Source of the DNA: Microvelia longipes
Lineage: Eukaryota > Arthropoda > Insecta > Hemiptera > Veliidae
Assembly: GCA_018340805.1 (NCBI GenBank)
Contig: JACMZG010001911.1
Location: 52,165,657 to 52,229,656, forward strand
Length of the DNA: 64,000 nucleotides
Direction of reading: 5' to 3'
The position numbers and the translations under genes were made by a program. This document shows positions 25,501-35,798 of this stretch, piece after piece (position 1 is the first letter of the stretch; every line of letters starts with the position of its first letter). The notes below the pieces were generated by a model. That model saw only the letters and a program-made list of their open reading frames with translations. It did not search any database and was not told the DNA's origin.

Positions 25501-28500
25501 CACATTTTTGAGTATAATTTAGTTAAAACAGGTCGCATCTAAATACCGTCTCCAGTTGACATAGTTCATAGGTAAATTTTAGTTAATTCAACGTGACGAG
25601 AAAATATACCATTGCGTAATCCATAATTTATATCCTAGGCTAAACAAATATTTCAGTGGCTGGTCTGACCGAGAAGTTAAGAAACGTTAAAACGTAATAT
25701 AACTGTTGCAACATTATAATAAACCAATTAATGTGCCAAGACTTTTATCGTAAATCTATTTTTATTAAGAATTGTGGAGTCTTGATGGTGTAATTGTTGG
25801 CACGTGCGTCTGCTACCCAAAGTCAGGGTTCGATCCCATCCTATCTTGTGCGATGTCTGGTACTCCTAAACCAAAACTGACCTGGGTTATTGCGATATAC
25901 GACTTTCAGTAATCGTTTTCTATTACTTTTTCTTTCATTTTTAATTTGAATACTATATATTGTTATAATAAAATTATATTATCAACTTTTTTTTCATTCC
26001 TAATAGATTGCACCCTATAAAGGGACGAAAATGTCAAAAAATAAATTTGAAAAAAAATTTATTATTGGCATTTTGTGTTCTCTATAGACAAAATAAATTA
26101 TTTATAATTCTTTGACATTTTTCTCGATCATTGATAGTTTACCTTTACTTTTAAACTTTATATTTTGGGCGCCCTTACAAAGAGTTCCCCGTTTATAGGA
26201 GGGAATCTATTAGTGTAAATTTATAAATTTAAGATATCATTTATTTTATCAAAAAAACATAAAACATCAATAATAAATTTTATTTGATACATTTTATTTT
26301 GGGCGCCCTTTTACATTTTGCCCTTTTATTGGAAGTAAACTACTTGTAATAGACATCAAATCAAAGAGCAAATTAGCCATTTCTTTGGTCATAAAATGGA
26401 AATAAGCAAGAAAAAATAATGATCCACATTTTATGATTTTTCAAAATTTTTGCTGATTCATTATTGCGGGATAATGACGTCATATTTTCCGGATTGTATA
26501 ACTACACCTATAGACTAATTTTTGTTCAAAAATCTCAAGCATAGATACACTGGGAGCTACGATGATAACAGACTCACACACACACACAATTCAGGCAAGT
26601 TTGTGAAAACCACTTAAGAGATTTAAGACCTCTAAACACCTGAATTAGATATCGCGGTTTCGGATTTTTTGCAAAAACAATACTTTTCCTAGATACCTGC
26701 AGTAGAAATGAGGAAAACTAAAAATAGTTTTGGTATAAATGAGATTTTTAAAAAGAGCAGGTTAATGCGGTAGTGTTAATATGTGATTATAAAAAGTAAG
26801 TAAGTTTGTAGAAATATAAATTTCTAATAATATTTGTTATTGGTTTGTTGCAGGTTTGTACCCCGTTCAACTGAAACTGATTATATAGTGTTTACTAGTA
26901 GCAACACTGGTTGCTGGTCTAGTGTAGGTAGGATAGGGGGTGCTCAGGAAGTCAACCTCCAAAGTCCTGGTTGTCTCACTAAGAAAGGCACTGTCATGCA
27001 TGAGATGATGCATGCTTTGGGTTTCCTACATGAACAGAATAGATGGGAGAGAGATGACTTTGTAAGCATTCAGTTCCAGAATATACAGTCTGGTAAGTTA
27101 TTTATAGATAATTTCGACGACTAGTTCTATATTTTTTACGCTTTTTACCGATATGTTGTACGTGAAAAAAAACTGTTAAAAGTTTAATCGTTATGTTATA
27201 CCCGTCGAAGTTCGAAAAGAAATAATAATAATAATATAATATAATAATGCCCGTTTTAGGGCCTTTTTGGCCCTTCAGAATTTTCGCCCTGCGAGAACCA
27301 CCTCGGGTGGGTCACATCAACTATGCTCCAAGTAAAGCTAAAGTTGGCGAAATCTTTTTACAACAAATTCTATTCATAAAAACTGAGAGCATAGCCCGGG
27401 ATGTGAACCCCGGACCTCCGGTGCCGAAGTCCAGTACTATACGACCGCGGCTACGGAGGCAGATTCGAAAAGAAATATATATTTTAAAAATGGTGACTTA
27501 TATTAAACTAAAATTTCGTGAATCAATTAATCACTTAAAGATGTACAGTGTATCGTAAAATGTCCACTGTGTCAGTTAAAATTTTGAATTTTAACGCTTT
27601 TAAAACTTTGAATGATAAAAATATTGTGGTCTAAAAATATTATCTTCCGAGCAACACAACTAGACATATTTAATTTTTTTTTGTCAGCGGGGGTTATGCG
27701 CCAAAAAATATATCGTAAAATCATAAAATTACGTCGTAAAATTGTCTAAAACGGATATTTTTGATGAAACATCGGTTTCGGATTTTAAAATAATACTTTT
27801 CAAACCAAATCGGTGAGAAAATGTAATAAATTAGACATTGAAATAAAGTTGTTTTGTTTCAGTTTGTTTTTCCTAAATAATGTATGAATTTGGTTGATGG
27901 GAGTTGAAAAGCTCCAAGACTAATAGTTTATAATTGTGTTTGTTACCAAAGTTGTTTGAGTTTAATTGTCTGGCCTGCCCACATTGTTTGAGGAATGTAC
28001 TTAGGTTGTTAGGTGTAGCATTTGGCATTGTATACAGTAGGAAATGATTAATTACATCTCACTATAAAATTATACCATATAATTATGACAAGTAACATTT
28101 TTAGTTTACTATGATTTTTATTTTGAATTTTAAGAATGATATTGTTAATAATAAGTTTTTAAAATAATTTTGTTATGTACGATAAAATTTTGCTTAAGGT
28201 ACGAAATGGTTGGTTTTTGGGAAAATTTCTTTATTTTCTTATGAATAATAATAATAATAATAAGTCATACAGCGAAATCTATTTTTTTAATAAAATTTAA
28301 AAAATATTTGGTTTATTGTTTTTTTTATTCCAAAAATATCTATTCTAAATAGTGCCTAAATATAGTTATTTAGGTTTTTTTAAATGTTACTGTTATTGTA
28401 ATTACAGAAACAACTTAAAACTCACTAAAAAATAAATTAAATTTAGAAGAAGATCAACCATATAATAACCTGTTGATATATGTGGAAATCATCTTGGTTG

Positions 28501-30482
28501 CACTTAAAATCCGAAATCGGGATCTCAAAAAATCCATTTCAAGTGTTTGTGTGTAGTATGTCTGTCAATATTGTCTGTTTATAACTCTTAGTCTGTTTAT
28601 GCTAGACAGATGAAACTTAGTACAAAAATCTTTAATTCCAGTTGTGGTATCCAGTAAATTTGTGGTAAACCAAAGTGTGAAGAAAAGTTCTGAGGAACCC
28701 CGTACCGGATTTTTTTAATTTTCTTTCTATACCTGTCTGTTTTCAGACAGGTATACTCATTTTATCTCTAAAATGAAATAATTTGTGCCAAAGACTTATG
28801 GAGTTGGTACTTAAGTGTAACTAAATTTTTGCTCTTAAGTGAAAATGTTACGTTTTTTCTGAAATCAGCAACTTTTTTTAAACAATCGAGAGTCAAATTA
28901 ATTGAGTAGATAATAAATATGTATCTGTATGAAAATGTATTACATTTTATAATAATAAAATGTAATACATTTTAAATAATATGTAGCTTTCCCGAATAAT
29001 ACATATATAGTAAGTCATAAACATCACAAGAATTAAAAATTTAAAAAAAAAGTGTTACTTAAAAAACCTTACAATTTGAGTATTTCTCGGAATTAAATAA
29101 TGACTCAAGAGTAATTAATTCCTCCATAAAGACTCATTAACATCACATTAATCAAAACATCGACTCGATATTACTTTGAAAAACTTTATTCATGCTCACA
29201 GTTTAATTTCTCCTCGGAATGTTTCTTAGTATTTATTAAGTAAATAACGTATTTAGTTATTTTTAGCTTAGTAACTTTTCTATTCGTTAATCGAAGTTAG
29301 ACCAAAATCAGAATATTAAGTAAAACATAATATATTGCTTAGAAATGTTTATAATTATTATTTTTTTAACCTATTAATAAAATATCAAGAACAATCAGTT
29401 ACTATTACTATTAATTATTACTTTACTTATTTACTTTATTTTATCTTTTGCTTAATATTAACTTTTCAATCTCTTTAAAAATAATATTCAATCTCCAATC
29501 TACCTAATTATGGAGTAATTTTCCCAAAATTTTATTATCCACTTTCTTTGCGTGTCGATAAAGACTTCTTTGTAAATAATTTGTTTAAAAAAGTATCGAA
29601 CTAAAAGAAGATAAAACAATAACACTTGTAATCTTATTATAAAAGTAATAATAGCTGCTCGAAATTAGTCATTATATTACTTTGAAGAGATTAAAACTCT
29701 CGTTAATTACTTTAAAATATGCGAAATTAATGAAATAATTATGAATTATCTGAATTGTGCTAAAAAATAGTTAAAATACTAATAAAATAATTTCTTTGGC
29801 AATTTACTTAAAAAGTAATTAAAAAAGTACTTGACTATCTTTATTGCAAATAAAAAACAAATAGCAAATGATAATTATTATACTTTCATAATTTATCTTT
29901 TGGAAAATATTAATTGAAACCCTTGTAATTAGTATTTGCAAAATAGTAAGTCGTATTTATACTCTGAAGGTTTTTTTATGTGCCTTATCTAAGTTGCACG
30001 GAGAAAATAAATTATTTTGATATTGTTTTATGCGAATTTCTATCACACAAAATAATCTTCATTAATGACAGGCATCATGGCATTGTCGTTACCTTCTTAA
30101 CTCAGAAGGTAGATTATAAAATATATTATTTTTAACTATATAATAATAATAAATAAATAAATAAATAAATAAATAAACCATTTATTTGCATTAAATATTC
30201 TACAAGATACATTTTTTTTAATACTAAGCAACTTACATGCAAAATCGGCAATTAGCCGTGGTGCTCTTTTTAAAAGAGAGATTGCATGGTACATCCTAAA
30301 ACTTAACCTAATTAATAATAATTATTTAAATATTTAATTTTTAGATTATTAAAACTAACATAAATAACTAGTAAGCAACAAATAAATAACATAAACACTA
30401 AATCATACATACATACTTATCATATATATAGATACAAACATTCATATATTACACACATACATGTACACATATATGCATACAC

Positions 30483-30577
<95 letters not shown>

Positions 30578-30596
30578 TACATACACCCACTTACAT

Positions 30597-30659
<63 letters not shown>

Positions 30660-31686
30660 AAATTAATTTTGTAAATAAACCTTTTTTGTAAATTTGACCC
30701 ATCCTTGCCCATTCCTGTCTATCTTTGGCTACGTCTATCTCTGCCACGTCTCCTCTCCACAGATCCTTTTCATTTCTTCATCCCATCTTACTCCCATCTA
30801 TTAACTATATAATACCTTTGTAAATATATAATACCTTCTTAACTCAGAAGGTAGAATATAAAAATATATTCTTTTAAAATCGGCACACGTTTTGACAGCA
30901 TTACCTTACTACCTTACACTGTGTATATTTATTTTAGAAGATATTAGGAAAAAACGAAATATCAAAAAATCCCTTTGGATTCAAAGCAGAATTAAGTTCC
31001 AGAGCCACGCATCAATTTTTAAAAGAAAATGCGCATGAAAAGTTTAAAAATTAATAGAAACTGAGCTTTATATTAGTACGAATAATGCTGTACATTTCCG
31101 ACTTTGCAAGGATAGCTATAGTTTTGTATAAACTGTAAGATAAATATGCGGATTTTAAAAAAAATTTGCCAGGCTTGCAGACCTCTACGCTAGAATTTTT
31201 GGTTTATTTAAAGAATTATTGCTTCCATGTAGGAGAACTTAGCTCCTGTTAATACTATAGATTAATAGGTCATTTGAATGGTTTAAAACTTAGGATTAGA
31301 AACGTATTAGACTAGTTTTATTTTCTTAGTTCTTCTTACAAATTTCTTCATAAGTGTTTCTATGATCGCCCATTACTAGGCGTTTTCCCACTATTAACAG
31401 GTAATAGCGTAAATTACATTTTTGTTGGCTTATTATAGGTCGAGCCAATAATTTCGAGAAAGCTCCAAAAGAAACCACTGATGGTCTTGGCATCCCATAC
31501 GATTACAGTAGTGTGATGCATTACTCGTCAACAGCGTTCTCTGTCAACGGTCAACCAACCATCATTGCTAAGGATAGAACTGCAACGCTTGGACAGCGTG
31601 AAAACTTCTCACATCAGGATATTCAGAAAATCAGAAGGATGTACAAGTGTAATAAGAAAAAGAAGAATTATTACTCTAGGTTTTAG
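16869..31686 (+). CDS. Astacin-family (M12A) zinc metalloprotease gene, 3 coding exons
   Basis: Spliced gene with exons 16869-17282, 26854-27092 and 31439-31686. All junctions are GT/AG and the phases agree between exons. The product is a secreted endopeptidase: a hydrophobic leader beginning [16 protein letters not shown], an acidic prodomain, the segment [13 protein letters not shown] whose LEGD matches the family's FxGD aspartate switch, then a single catalytic domain starting at ARWPSG. The zinc site [19 protein letters not shown] fits HExxHxxGFxHExxRxDRD, and the Met-turn is SVMHYS. The protein ends shortly after IRRMYKC with a basic KKKK tail; no CUB or EGF domains follow, so it is a short one-domain astacin. 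The start chosen is the Met directly before the leader; an upstream in-frame ATG at 16776 would only add non-hydrophobic residues. Exon 1 contains an apparent frameshift near 17064. Family assignment is very secure; substrate is unknown. Confidence 0.93.
17436..18310 (-). repeat. 5S-derived composite SINE, full-length copy with internal tandem array
   Basis: Read on the minus strand: head ATACCGTAGGTATATAG to GAGAGTTGAAATTTAG and TATGACGTCATTAACC (18310-18045), then a four-fold 62 bp tandem array (17821-18060), the middle block, the 5S-like part CAGTTCCTGGATAGGTGACC and GCTGGGAATAAAACGAATG, and the tail ending in a T-run at about 17436. It lies in astacin intron 1. Confidence 0.85.
17821..18060. 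repeat. 62 bp tandem repeat, about 4 units
   Basis: Units begin TCATTTTTCCGAGTTTTATT at 17821, 17882, 17944 and a variant at about 18005; each ends GAAGAGCCATTAA. The last unit grades into the SINE head. Confidence 0.95.
18546..19055 (+). repeat. 5S-derived composite SINE, best-preserved copy
   Basis: Order: head TTTATACCGTAGGTATATAG, AAATATCCGAAACCGGGATT, GACCTC-like; CTGTTATCATCGCAGCTCGG; ACACTAAGTTTTGTTTCAAT; 5S-like AAGTTAAGCAGCATTGAGCG, TGGTCAGTGCTGAATGGGTG, ACTACTG; GCTGCAGTATAAATTTGGCG; tail GGACGAGTGATGCGCGTCAG and GGATGAGCGTAGCAAATCCG; end TACCAGATTTTTTT. The 5S-like part aligns with the A box, intermediate element and C box of metazoan 5S rRNA. Confidence 0.9.
19090..19685 (+). repeat. 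5S-derived composite SINE with 24 bp minisatellite replacing its middle
   Basis: Head (AAATCAGAAACCGGGATTTT, TTTCAGGTGTTTTT) runs straight into the 24 bp array (19190-19455), then CATGCTGCAGTATAAATTTG, tail CTGAGGACGAGCGAAGCGAG and end CCCGTACCCGATTTTTTT. The 5S-like section is absent. Confidence 0.85.
19190..19455 (+). repeat. 24 bp minisatellite, about 11 units
   Basis: Unit TTCTATTTCATTCTGCAGTA plus TTTA. The CTGCAGTAT core equals the block that precedes the tail in other copies of the SINE. Repeated frames (YSISFCS and LFYFILQY type) on this array are artefacts, not genes. Confidence 0.97.
19686..20439. other. Intron 1 of astacin, no feature seen
   Basis: AT-rich, no exon-like frame; short direct repeat AGGCAAACAGCC near 20262-20310. 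Confidence 0.5.
20450..21345 (+). repeat. 52 bp minisatellite, about 17 units
   Basis: Unit begins TTAGCTAGGAAACATTGTTC and ends GCAATACACACGTTC. It holds two overlapping palindromes, ATTGTT-CATC-AACAAT and CATCAA-CAA-TTGATG. Some units are truncated (20520-20560, 20845-20880, 21280-21310), the rest nearly identical. Confidence 0.97.
21715..21895 (-). repeat. tRNA-like SINE family B
   Basis: On the minus strand GTAAGGTAGTACCTGCCACC, CAAACAGTCCGGGTCGATCC and CGGTC: a tRNA-like head with B box GGGTCGATCC. Related to the copy at 25779-25920. Confidence 0.65.
22398..22555. repeat. (AT)n microsatellite
   Basis: Two (AT)n runs separated by about 25 bp. Confidence 0.98.
22556..23621. other. Intron 1 of astacin, no feature seen
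   Basis: AT-rich. A short repeat CATGATG/CATGATGCCATGATG occurs near 23365-23395. Confidence 0.5.
23622..23850 (+). repeat. tRNA-derived SINE family A
   Basis: Head CACCTCCGTAGGTTGAGGTC and GTTAAAGCG, 3' block CTAGGCTCTAAACGGGCATC; more diverged than the other copies and without the TTA tail. Confidence 0.8.
23948..24040 (-). repeat. Minisatellite, 15 bp unit (same as 11030 and 24580)
   Basis: GGAAAAAAGTACACGGGAAA and following units are the reverse complement of the TTTTTTCCTGTGTAC array. Confidence 0.7.
24045..24585 (+). repeat. 5S-derived composite SINE, truncated inside the 5S-like part
   Basis: Head ATCCGTTTCAGGTGTTTTTA, GAGAGTTGAAACTTTGTATA, TATGATGTCATTAAGCAACA; 5S-like TGTTAAGCAGCATTGTGCGT, GGTCAGTGCTGTATGGGTGA; then it stops abruptly where the 15 bp minisatellite begins. 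Confidence 0.85.
24580..24668 (+). repeat. Minisatellite, 15 bp unit TTTTTTCCTGTGTAC
   Basis: About six units directly after the truncated SINE; ends CCTAGATTC like the array at 11030. Confidence 0.85.
24669..25778. other. Intron 1 of astacin, no feature seen
   Basis: No exon-like frame or repeat recognised. Confidence 0.5.
25779..25920 (+). repeat. tRNA-like SINE family B
   Basis: TGATGGTGTAATTGTTGGCA (A-box-like) and AGGGTTCGATCCC (B box) 34 bp apart. The flanks do not pair as an acceptor stem, so it is not a tRNA gene. Confidence 0.65.
26455..26725 (-). repeat. 5S-derived composite SINE, head fragment
   Basis: Minus-strand head with AAAAATCCGAAACCGCGAT, TTTGTGAAAACCACTT on the plus strand, AAGCATAGATACACTGGGAG and ATGACGTCATATTTTCCGG; lacks the 5S part. 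Confidence 0.8.
26854..27092 (+). CDS. Astacin exon 2: zinc-binding active site
   Basis: Acceptor TTGCAG ends at 26853 and donor G|GTAAGT begins at 27093. It encodes [13 protein letters not shown], then the [10 protein letters not shown] region and the zinc helix with its three His ligands (HEMMH, GFLH). The catalytic Glu is present. The exon ends in the middle of a Gly codon after FQNIQS, which exon 3 completes. Confidence 0.95.
27211..27477 (-). repeat. tRNA-derived SINE family A with 14 bp target-site duplication
   Basis: SINE body 27225-27463 in reverse orientation: (TTA)n-type tail at the left, head GCCTCCGTAGCCGCGGTCGT at the right, B box GGGGTTCACATCCCGGG. Identical direct repeats TTCGAAAAGAAATA at 27211-27224 and 27464-27477 flank it. 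It sits in astacin intron 2. Confidence 0.95.
27640..27800 (-). repeat. 5S-derived composite SINE, head fragment
   Basis: CTTCCGAGCAACACAACTAG and ATCGGTTTCGGATTTTAAAA match minus-strand heads elsewhere. Confidence 0.6.
28490..28720 (+). repeat. 5S-derived composite SINE, internally deleted copy
   Basis: Head AAATCCGAAATCGGGATCTC joins GATGAAACTTAGTACAAAAA and the 3' end AAAGTTCTGAGGAACCCCGT, ACCGGATTTTTTT without any 5S-like part. Confidence 0.75.
28728..28755. other. Perfect 12 bp hairpin with TTTT loop
   Basis: TATACCTGTCTG, loop TTTT, CAGACAGGTATA. Confidence 0.95.
28932..28973. repeat. Perfect 19 bp inverted repeat, 4 bp spacer
   Basis: AAAATGTATTACATTTTAT, spacer AATA, then its exact complement in reverse. 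Confidence 0.95.
28974..30496. other. Intron 2 of astacin, no feature seen
   Basis: Very AT-rich; short (AATA)n at 30145-30178. Confidence 0.5.
30497..30655. repeat. (AT)n microsatellite with (CATA)n flanks
   Basis: Two AT tracts separated by about 35 bp of CATACA-type sequence. Confidence 0.98.
31439..31686 (+). CDS. Astacin exon 3: Met-turn and C-terminus
   Basis: Acceptor TTATAG ends at 31438. The frame continues [10 protein letters not shown], then [14 protein letters not shown] with the Met-turn and the conserved Tyr zinc-proximal residue, [20 protein letters not shown], and a lysine-rich tail to TAG at 31684-31686. A candidate polyadenylation signal AATAAA is at 32025-32030. Confidence 0.95.
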
Positions 31687-32754
31687 AAACCCCTTTTTAC
31701 ACCTTTAAGTTCCTTCTTCACGATTCTATCCTTTTTTTTATTCTTCAAAAAAACAATGTTAACTTTGATTTGTTTTATAGATTAGTATCTCTTGATGGTA
31801 TGCAAAGAATACTAAAAGTCCACTTCTGATCCGTGTTATGACGTATTCCCTTTTTCTAAAAGCCTACGATATAAATACTACAGCTAAAAAACAAATTTAG
31901 ACATTCCAAAATCTCACATTCTGTAAACGAATGTCTGACATTCGGTAATATACTTTTATTATAGTTAGCTAAAGCTTACTGTAACAAAAATATATTCGTC
32001 AAAATTATTACAAAACTTATCAGAAATAAAAGTTATTTACGTTATTTAATGACGTAAATAAATTCAATATTTGATTAAATGTATTCGATAATATTGTTTT
32101 TTTTTCAGGAAATAAAAAAAATTAATACCAGGTATAATTAATGATTACTTTATCCCTTATTTTGAAAATATGTTAAATTTACTTATAACTGTAAATTATA
32201 CTTTCTCCTGGCGAAGCAAAGGCGTCTTCAGACTTAACACTTTTACCATAACACTAAAATTGTCACTTAACATCATAATTTTAACTGTTACAACTTATAA
32301 AACCATCGAATAACTTTATTAATTAAACCCATATATGTTTTTAATTAAAAAAAGTTTTTTTTTTACTTTATGTTAAGTGAATTTTTAACATATGGAATAT
32401 ATGTCAAACGATAAAATTGTTACTTATACTGATAAAGGTTTTTTTCTTCACCACGTTTTTGCCTTCAAAGTAGCATTCACATATTAATTATTCGATTTTA
32501 GGAAATTTGCAAAGTTAATATTGTAGGATATAGCGTAATAAATGTTTTACAAACAATAGGATTATTCCTGATTAGTGATTCCCGCTCTTTCATAAAAAAC
32601 CACCTTCCCCTCCATAACTCTAATCTCATAAGATCATTTTTCCTTTGGTTGGTTATTTCCTTGGCTTACCTCATTTTGAAATAGTTCAAGCAAAATAAAA
32701 ACATATTTCAGTTCTACAAAAACATGAATTCAGAACATGGATTTGATAACTACT
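31687..32754. other. 3' flank of the astacin gene
   Basis: AATAAA at 32025; nothing else recognised. Confidence 0.5.
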
Positions 32755-33200
32755 GATTTAATGGCCCGAATTCCTCCCATTAAATTCTACTATATTTAAT
32801 TAACAATTAGTTTGTAATGATTCTTCGAGAAACCCAAAAGTCAATGGACCATTAATCTTAATGAACAGTCGGGAAATTTGATTATTAAAATAAATTAATG
32901 TGCGTTTGAGAAACTCAAATTTAATAAGGCATTAAATCGATATTTCCCTGTGTAAACAAATAAAATAAACTGACATTTTAATCTGACATTAAAACAATAA
33001 CAATAAATAATAGATGTACGAGAAACCCATTTTATTTTTAATCCTTCATTAAAGTTTTCATTAGTTTAATGGAAGATTATCCCCACTCTGCACTTAATAT
33101 AGTTTCGAGAAACCCAAAACAGCCTTTAATGGCTCATTATTTACTAAACTCCCATTAAAATTGCTTAATTGACGTCTGAGAAACCGGGCATTATACTATT
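32755..33200. repeat. Degenerate repeat region with recurring GAGAAACC motif
   Basis: CGAGAAACCC or close variants occur near 32827, 32909, 33021, 33105 and 33177, each followed by a TTAATGG/CATTAAA-type stretch. Ends TTAATGGCCCG and (reverse) TAATGCCCGG suggest an element with short inverted ends. Confidence 0.45.
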
Positions 33201-34525
33201 ATTTAATATCTAATAGTATAAGGTATATTCTAAAGAATAAAAATATCATGCAGATTTAGTACATGCATCTATCAAATACTTCTATTACCTTTCAAAAAGG
33301 TTAAAAATTGGAATTCATTGTGAAATGGCCCTTACAGACATAATTTGTCATTATAATGCTATTTGTCATTATAACGTTAAATTAAAATTGAAATGTAATT
33401 GTCTTCATTTTTATATTCCTTCTTTTCCATTTAGTTTTCCTTTACATTCATCACATATTTTTTTCTAGTCTTGTTCTAGTATACGATTTGCGTTAAGGTT
33501 TTTTTTACAATTTTATCGATTTTGCTCTTAATAATTTAATTTTAATTTTATTCAATTTTAATGTAAATTTATTAATTTAAAATTTGAGTTTAGTTTATCC
33601 TGCATTATCATCTTGTAGACATTTATACCATTATGGATGTCGACCGAATTTAGATGTTAAGATTAAATTTTCTAATAATTTGTATAAAATTCTTTTGTAC
33701 TTTGTTTTAATAAAAAGTTTTTAAAATCATGTGTTTTGTTTTTCTCTAAGCAGTACTTGTACAATGAATAACCATTACTTCAGCACCAATATTTCCACTC
33801 CTATGTTCGTCTTGCTTCCCTACCTCTTATTTCCAGGACATCTTGGCCTTCCTAGTACTACTTTGCCCTCTCCCAGTAACTACCATCTCTCTAAAGTATA
33901 TGCTGGAAAGTGAGACGCATGACTATTTGTGAATGAACAGGTTGACAGCTGAGCTGATATTCTGTATAAATCTTCTCTTAGGTAGTACCAATATTCTGAA
34001 GTCACATTTCCGCTGTATATTCATGTGATAATTCTACAACGGGTATTAATAAATACACATTTTTTTATTAAGAAAGAATATTATAATTAATCACGGCCAA
34101 TGTACAGAGAGAAATTAATAACTAACTACCCACAATACGTAATAACATCACAAAATTTTAATTTCATCTCCAATTTTATCAATAAATAACATACAATAAC
34201 ATAAATAAATAAACTATAATAAAATTAAGTAACAAAGTTCAATAAATACAATAAAACAAGTTTTCACAAGAAAATATATTATTTATTTCAGAAAAATAAG
34301 AGCTTTTTTCTCTAATATCCGACTAATACTTCTAATGATAATACTGAGAGAAAATGCTGAATAATAAACGTCCAAGATAAGAAAATGACTTGTATACAAT
34401 AGTTGAAAGGTAAAATAAATAGATGATTTTGTTAATTAGCAAGACACAGTTACAGTATTCTAAAATTTACTTTAATTAACAAAAGTTGATAGTATGCTGT
34501 GTAGATGATAACATATATTATGTGT
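33201..34525. other. Intergenic, nothing recognised
   Basis: The 60-codon frame at 33731 has no protein-like features. Confidence 0.5.
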
Positions 34526-34839
34526 GTATGGAGCAAGGATGTTGAATAAAGGGGATGACGCATTAAGGAACATTTCTGACCCCATGGAAGTTTATGAGAT
34601 AGAGAAATAGGAGCAAACTTACCTTCCCTTAGGTTATAAGTTTGCCTCTAAATTTTAAGACCTGCGCTGTTATAAGGATCATAAGCATGCGCAGTTCGTA
34701 CCGAGCATGTGCAGTTGGTTTTTGACGTGTGTTTCGTGTTGCATTCATCTCTATGTTTTGATTTTCGATGGGGTCACTTTGTTGAATGGCAATTCGACTT
34801 AGTGCGTCATCCCCTTTATTCAACATCCTTGGTATGGAG
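34526..34839. mobile_element. hAT-like MITE with perfect 8 bp target-site duplication
   Basis: Element 34534-34831 (298 bp). Ends CAAGGATGTTGAATAAAGGG and its reverse complement form 34 bp inverted repeats with one mismatch. Flanked on both sides by GTATGGAG (34526-34533 and 34832-34839), the 8 bp duplication length of hAT transposons. Confidence 0.92.
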
Positions 34840-35716
34840 AGTCCCCCTGATGACGAAGACATGCTCGTCTCTGGGGACAACCCTACTCATTCCTTGAAAA
34901 CAGAAGGGCCAATTCATTCTTGGGATTAAAACCTATGCATTAATTAAATGAATACATAGTTAATATATTTTTAACTGTTCCTCATTTATTAATTTTCCAA
35001 AGGAAAAGAGTTGTGTTTGCACGGTTAACGTTTAATCCCCCCGGCAATGTTAGCATTTCAACAATTTTTCAACGCCTATTTTGACAGTGCTGTGTCTGTT
35101 ATTTACACAATTATGGAGGTCTTAAAAGAAATGAAAGGGAAGAGAGAAAAGATCGAAAAGGAGCAGCTCCAATAAAGTTCTACTAGGAAATGGATTCAAT
35201 ATAAAATAAGATTAAATAGAGCAACAACAAAGGGCAAATGTATTAATTACAATTAGTTGAAGCAAATTTCAAAAATAACTTTTTCTTGATTTCATTAAAA
35301 TTTGACTTATAAAAGATAATATTTTTTAAATCTCTTTTCATTAGGATATAATATGGAATATTTAAATTTTAGTTGTAAAAAACAAAGCTGAATGTGAAAA
35401 AAAGGATGAATTGAATTCCTCTCCTACCTACAAGTTAGACAATTTTTATTTTTTTGCAGTAACTTTTGGGTAGATCCCGAAGCTATTCTTTTGTTGGTAT
35501 GCTAAACCAACAATTCGATTAAGTATTGTATGTTTAGAATATATTCTGTTTCGTAAGGTGCTTCCGGACAAAATTTTGAAATTATTGTAGTATTTAGAGT
35601 TTTTTTAGATTTTCAAATAATTTCTTAAAATAGATAAAGTATAAAACTAGATAGCGAAGTGACTTTTTAACAAAGGCGAGTAATTAGCTAAAGTTGTATT
35701 GTAATTAAGCATAACA

Positions 35717-35717
<1 letters not shown>
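34840..35717. other. Intergenic, nothing recognised
   Basis: AT-rich; no coding frame. Confidence 0.5.

Positions 35718-35795
<78 letters not shown>
35718..35795. repeat. (AT)n microsatellite
   Basis: About 75 bp of alternating AT. Confidence 0.98.

Positions 35796-35798
<3 letters not shown>

Noticed and set aside
25779..25850. tRNA gene
   Set aside because: A- and B-box-like sequences are present, but no acceptor or anticodon stem pairs; a tRNA-like SINE fits better.
30449..30712. Open frames with YIYIYI repeats
   Set aside because: Translation of the (AT)n microsatellite; same for 45906-46228.
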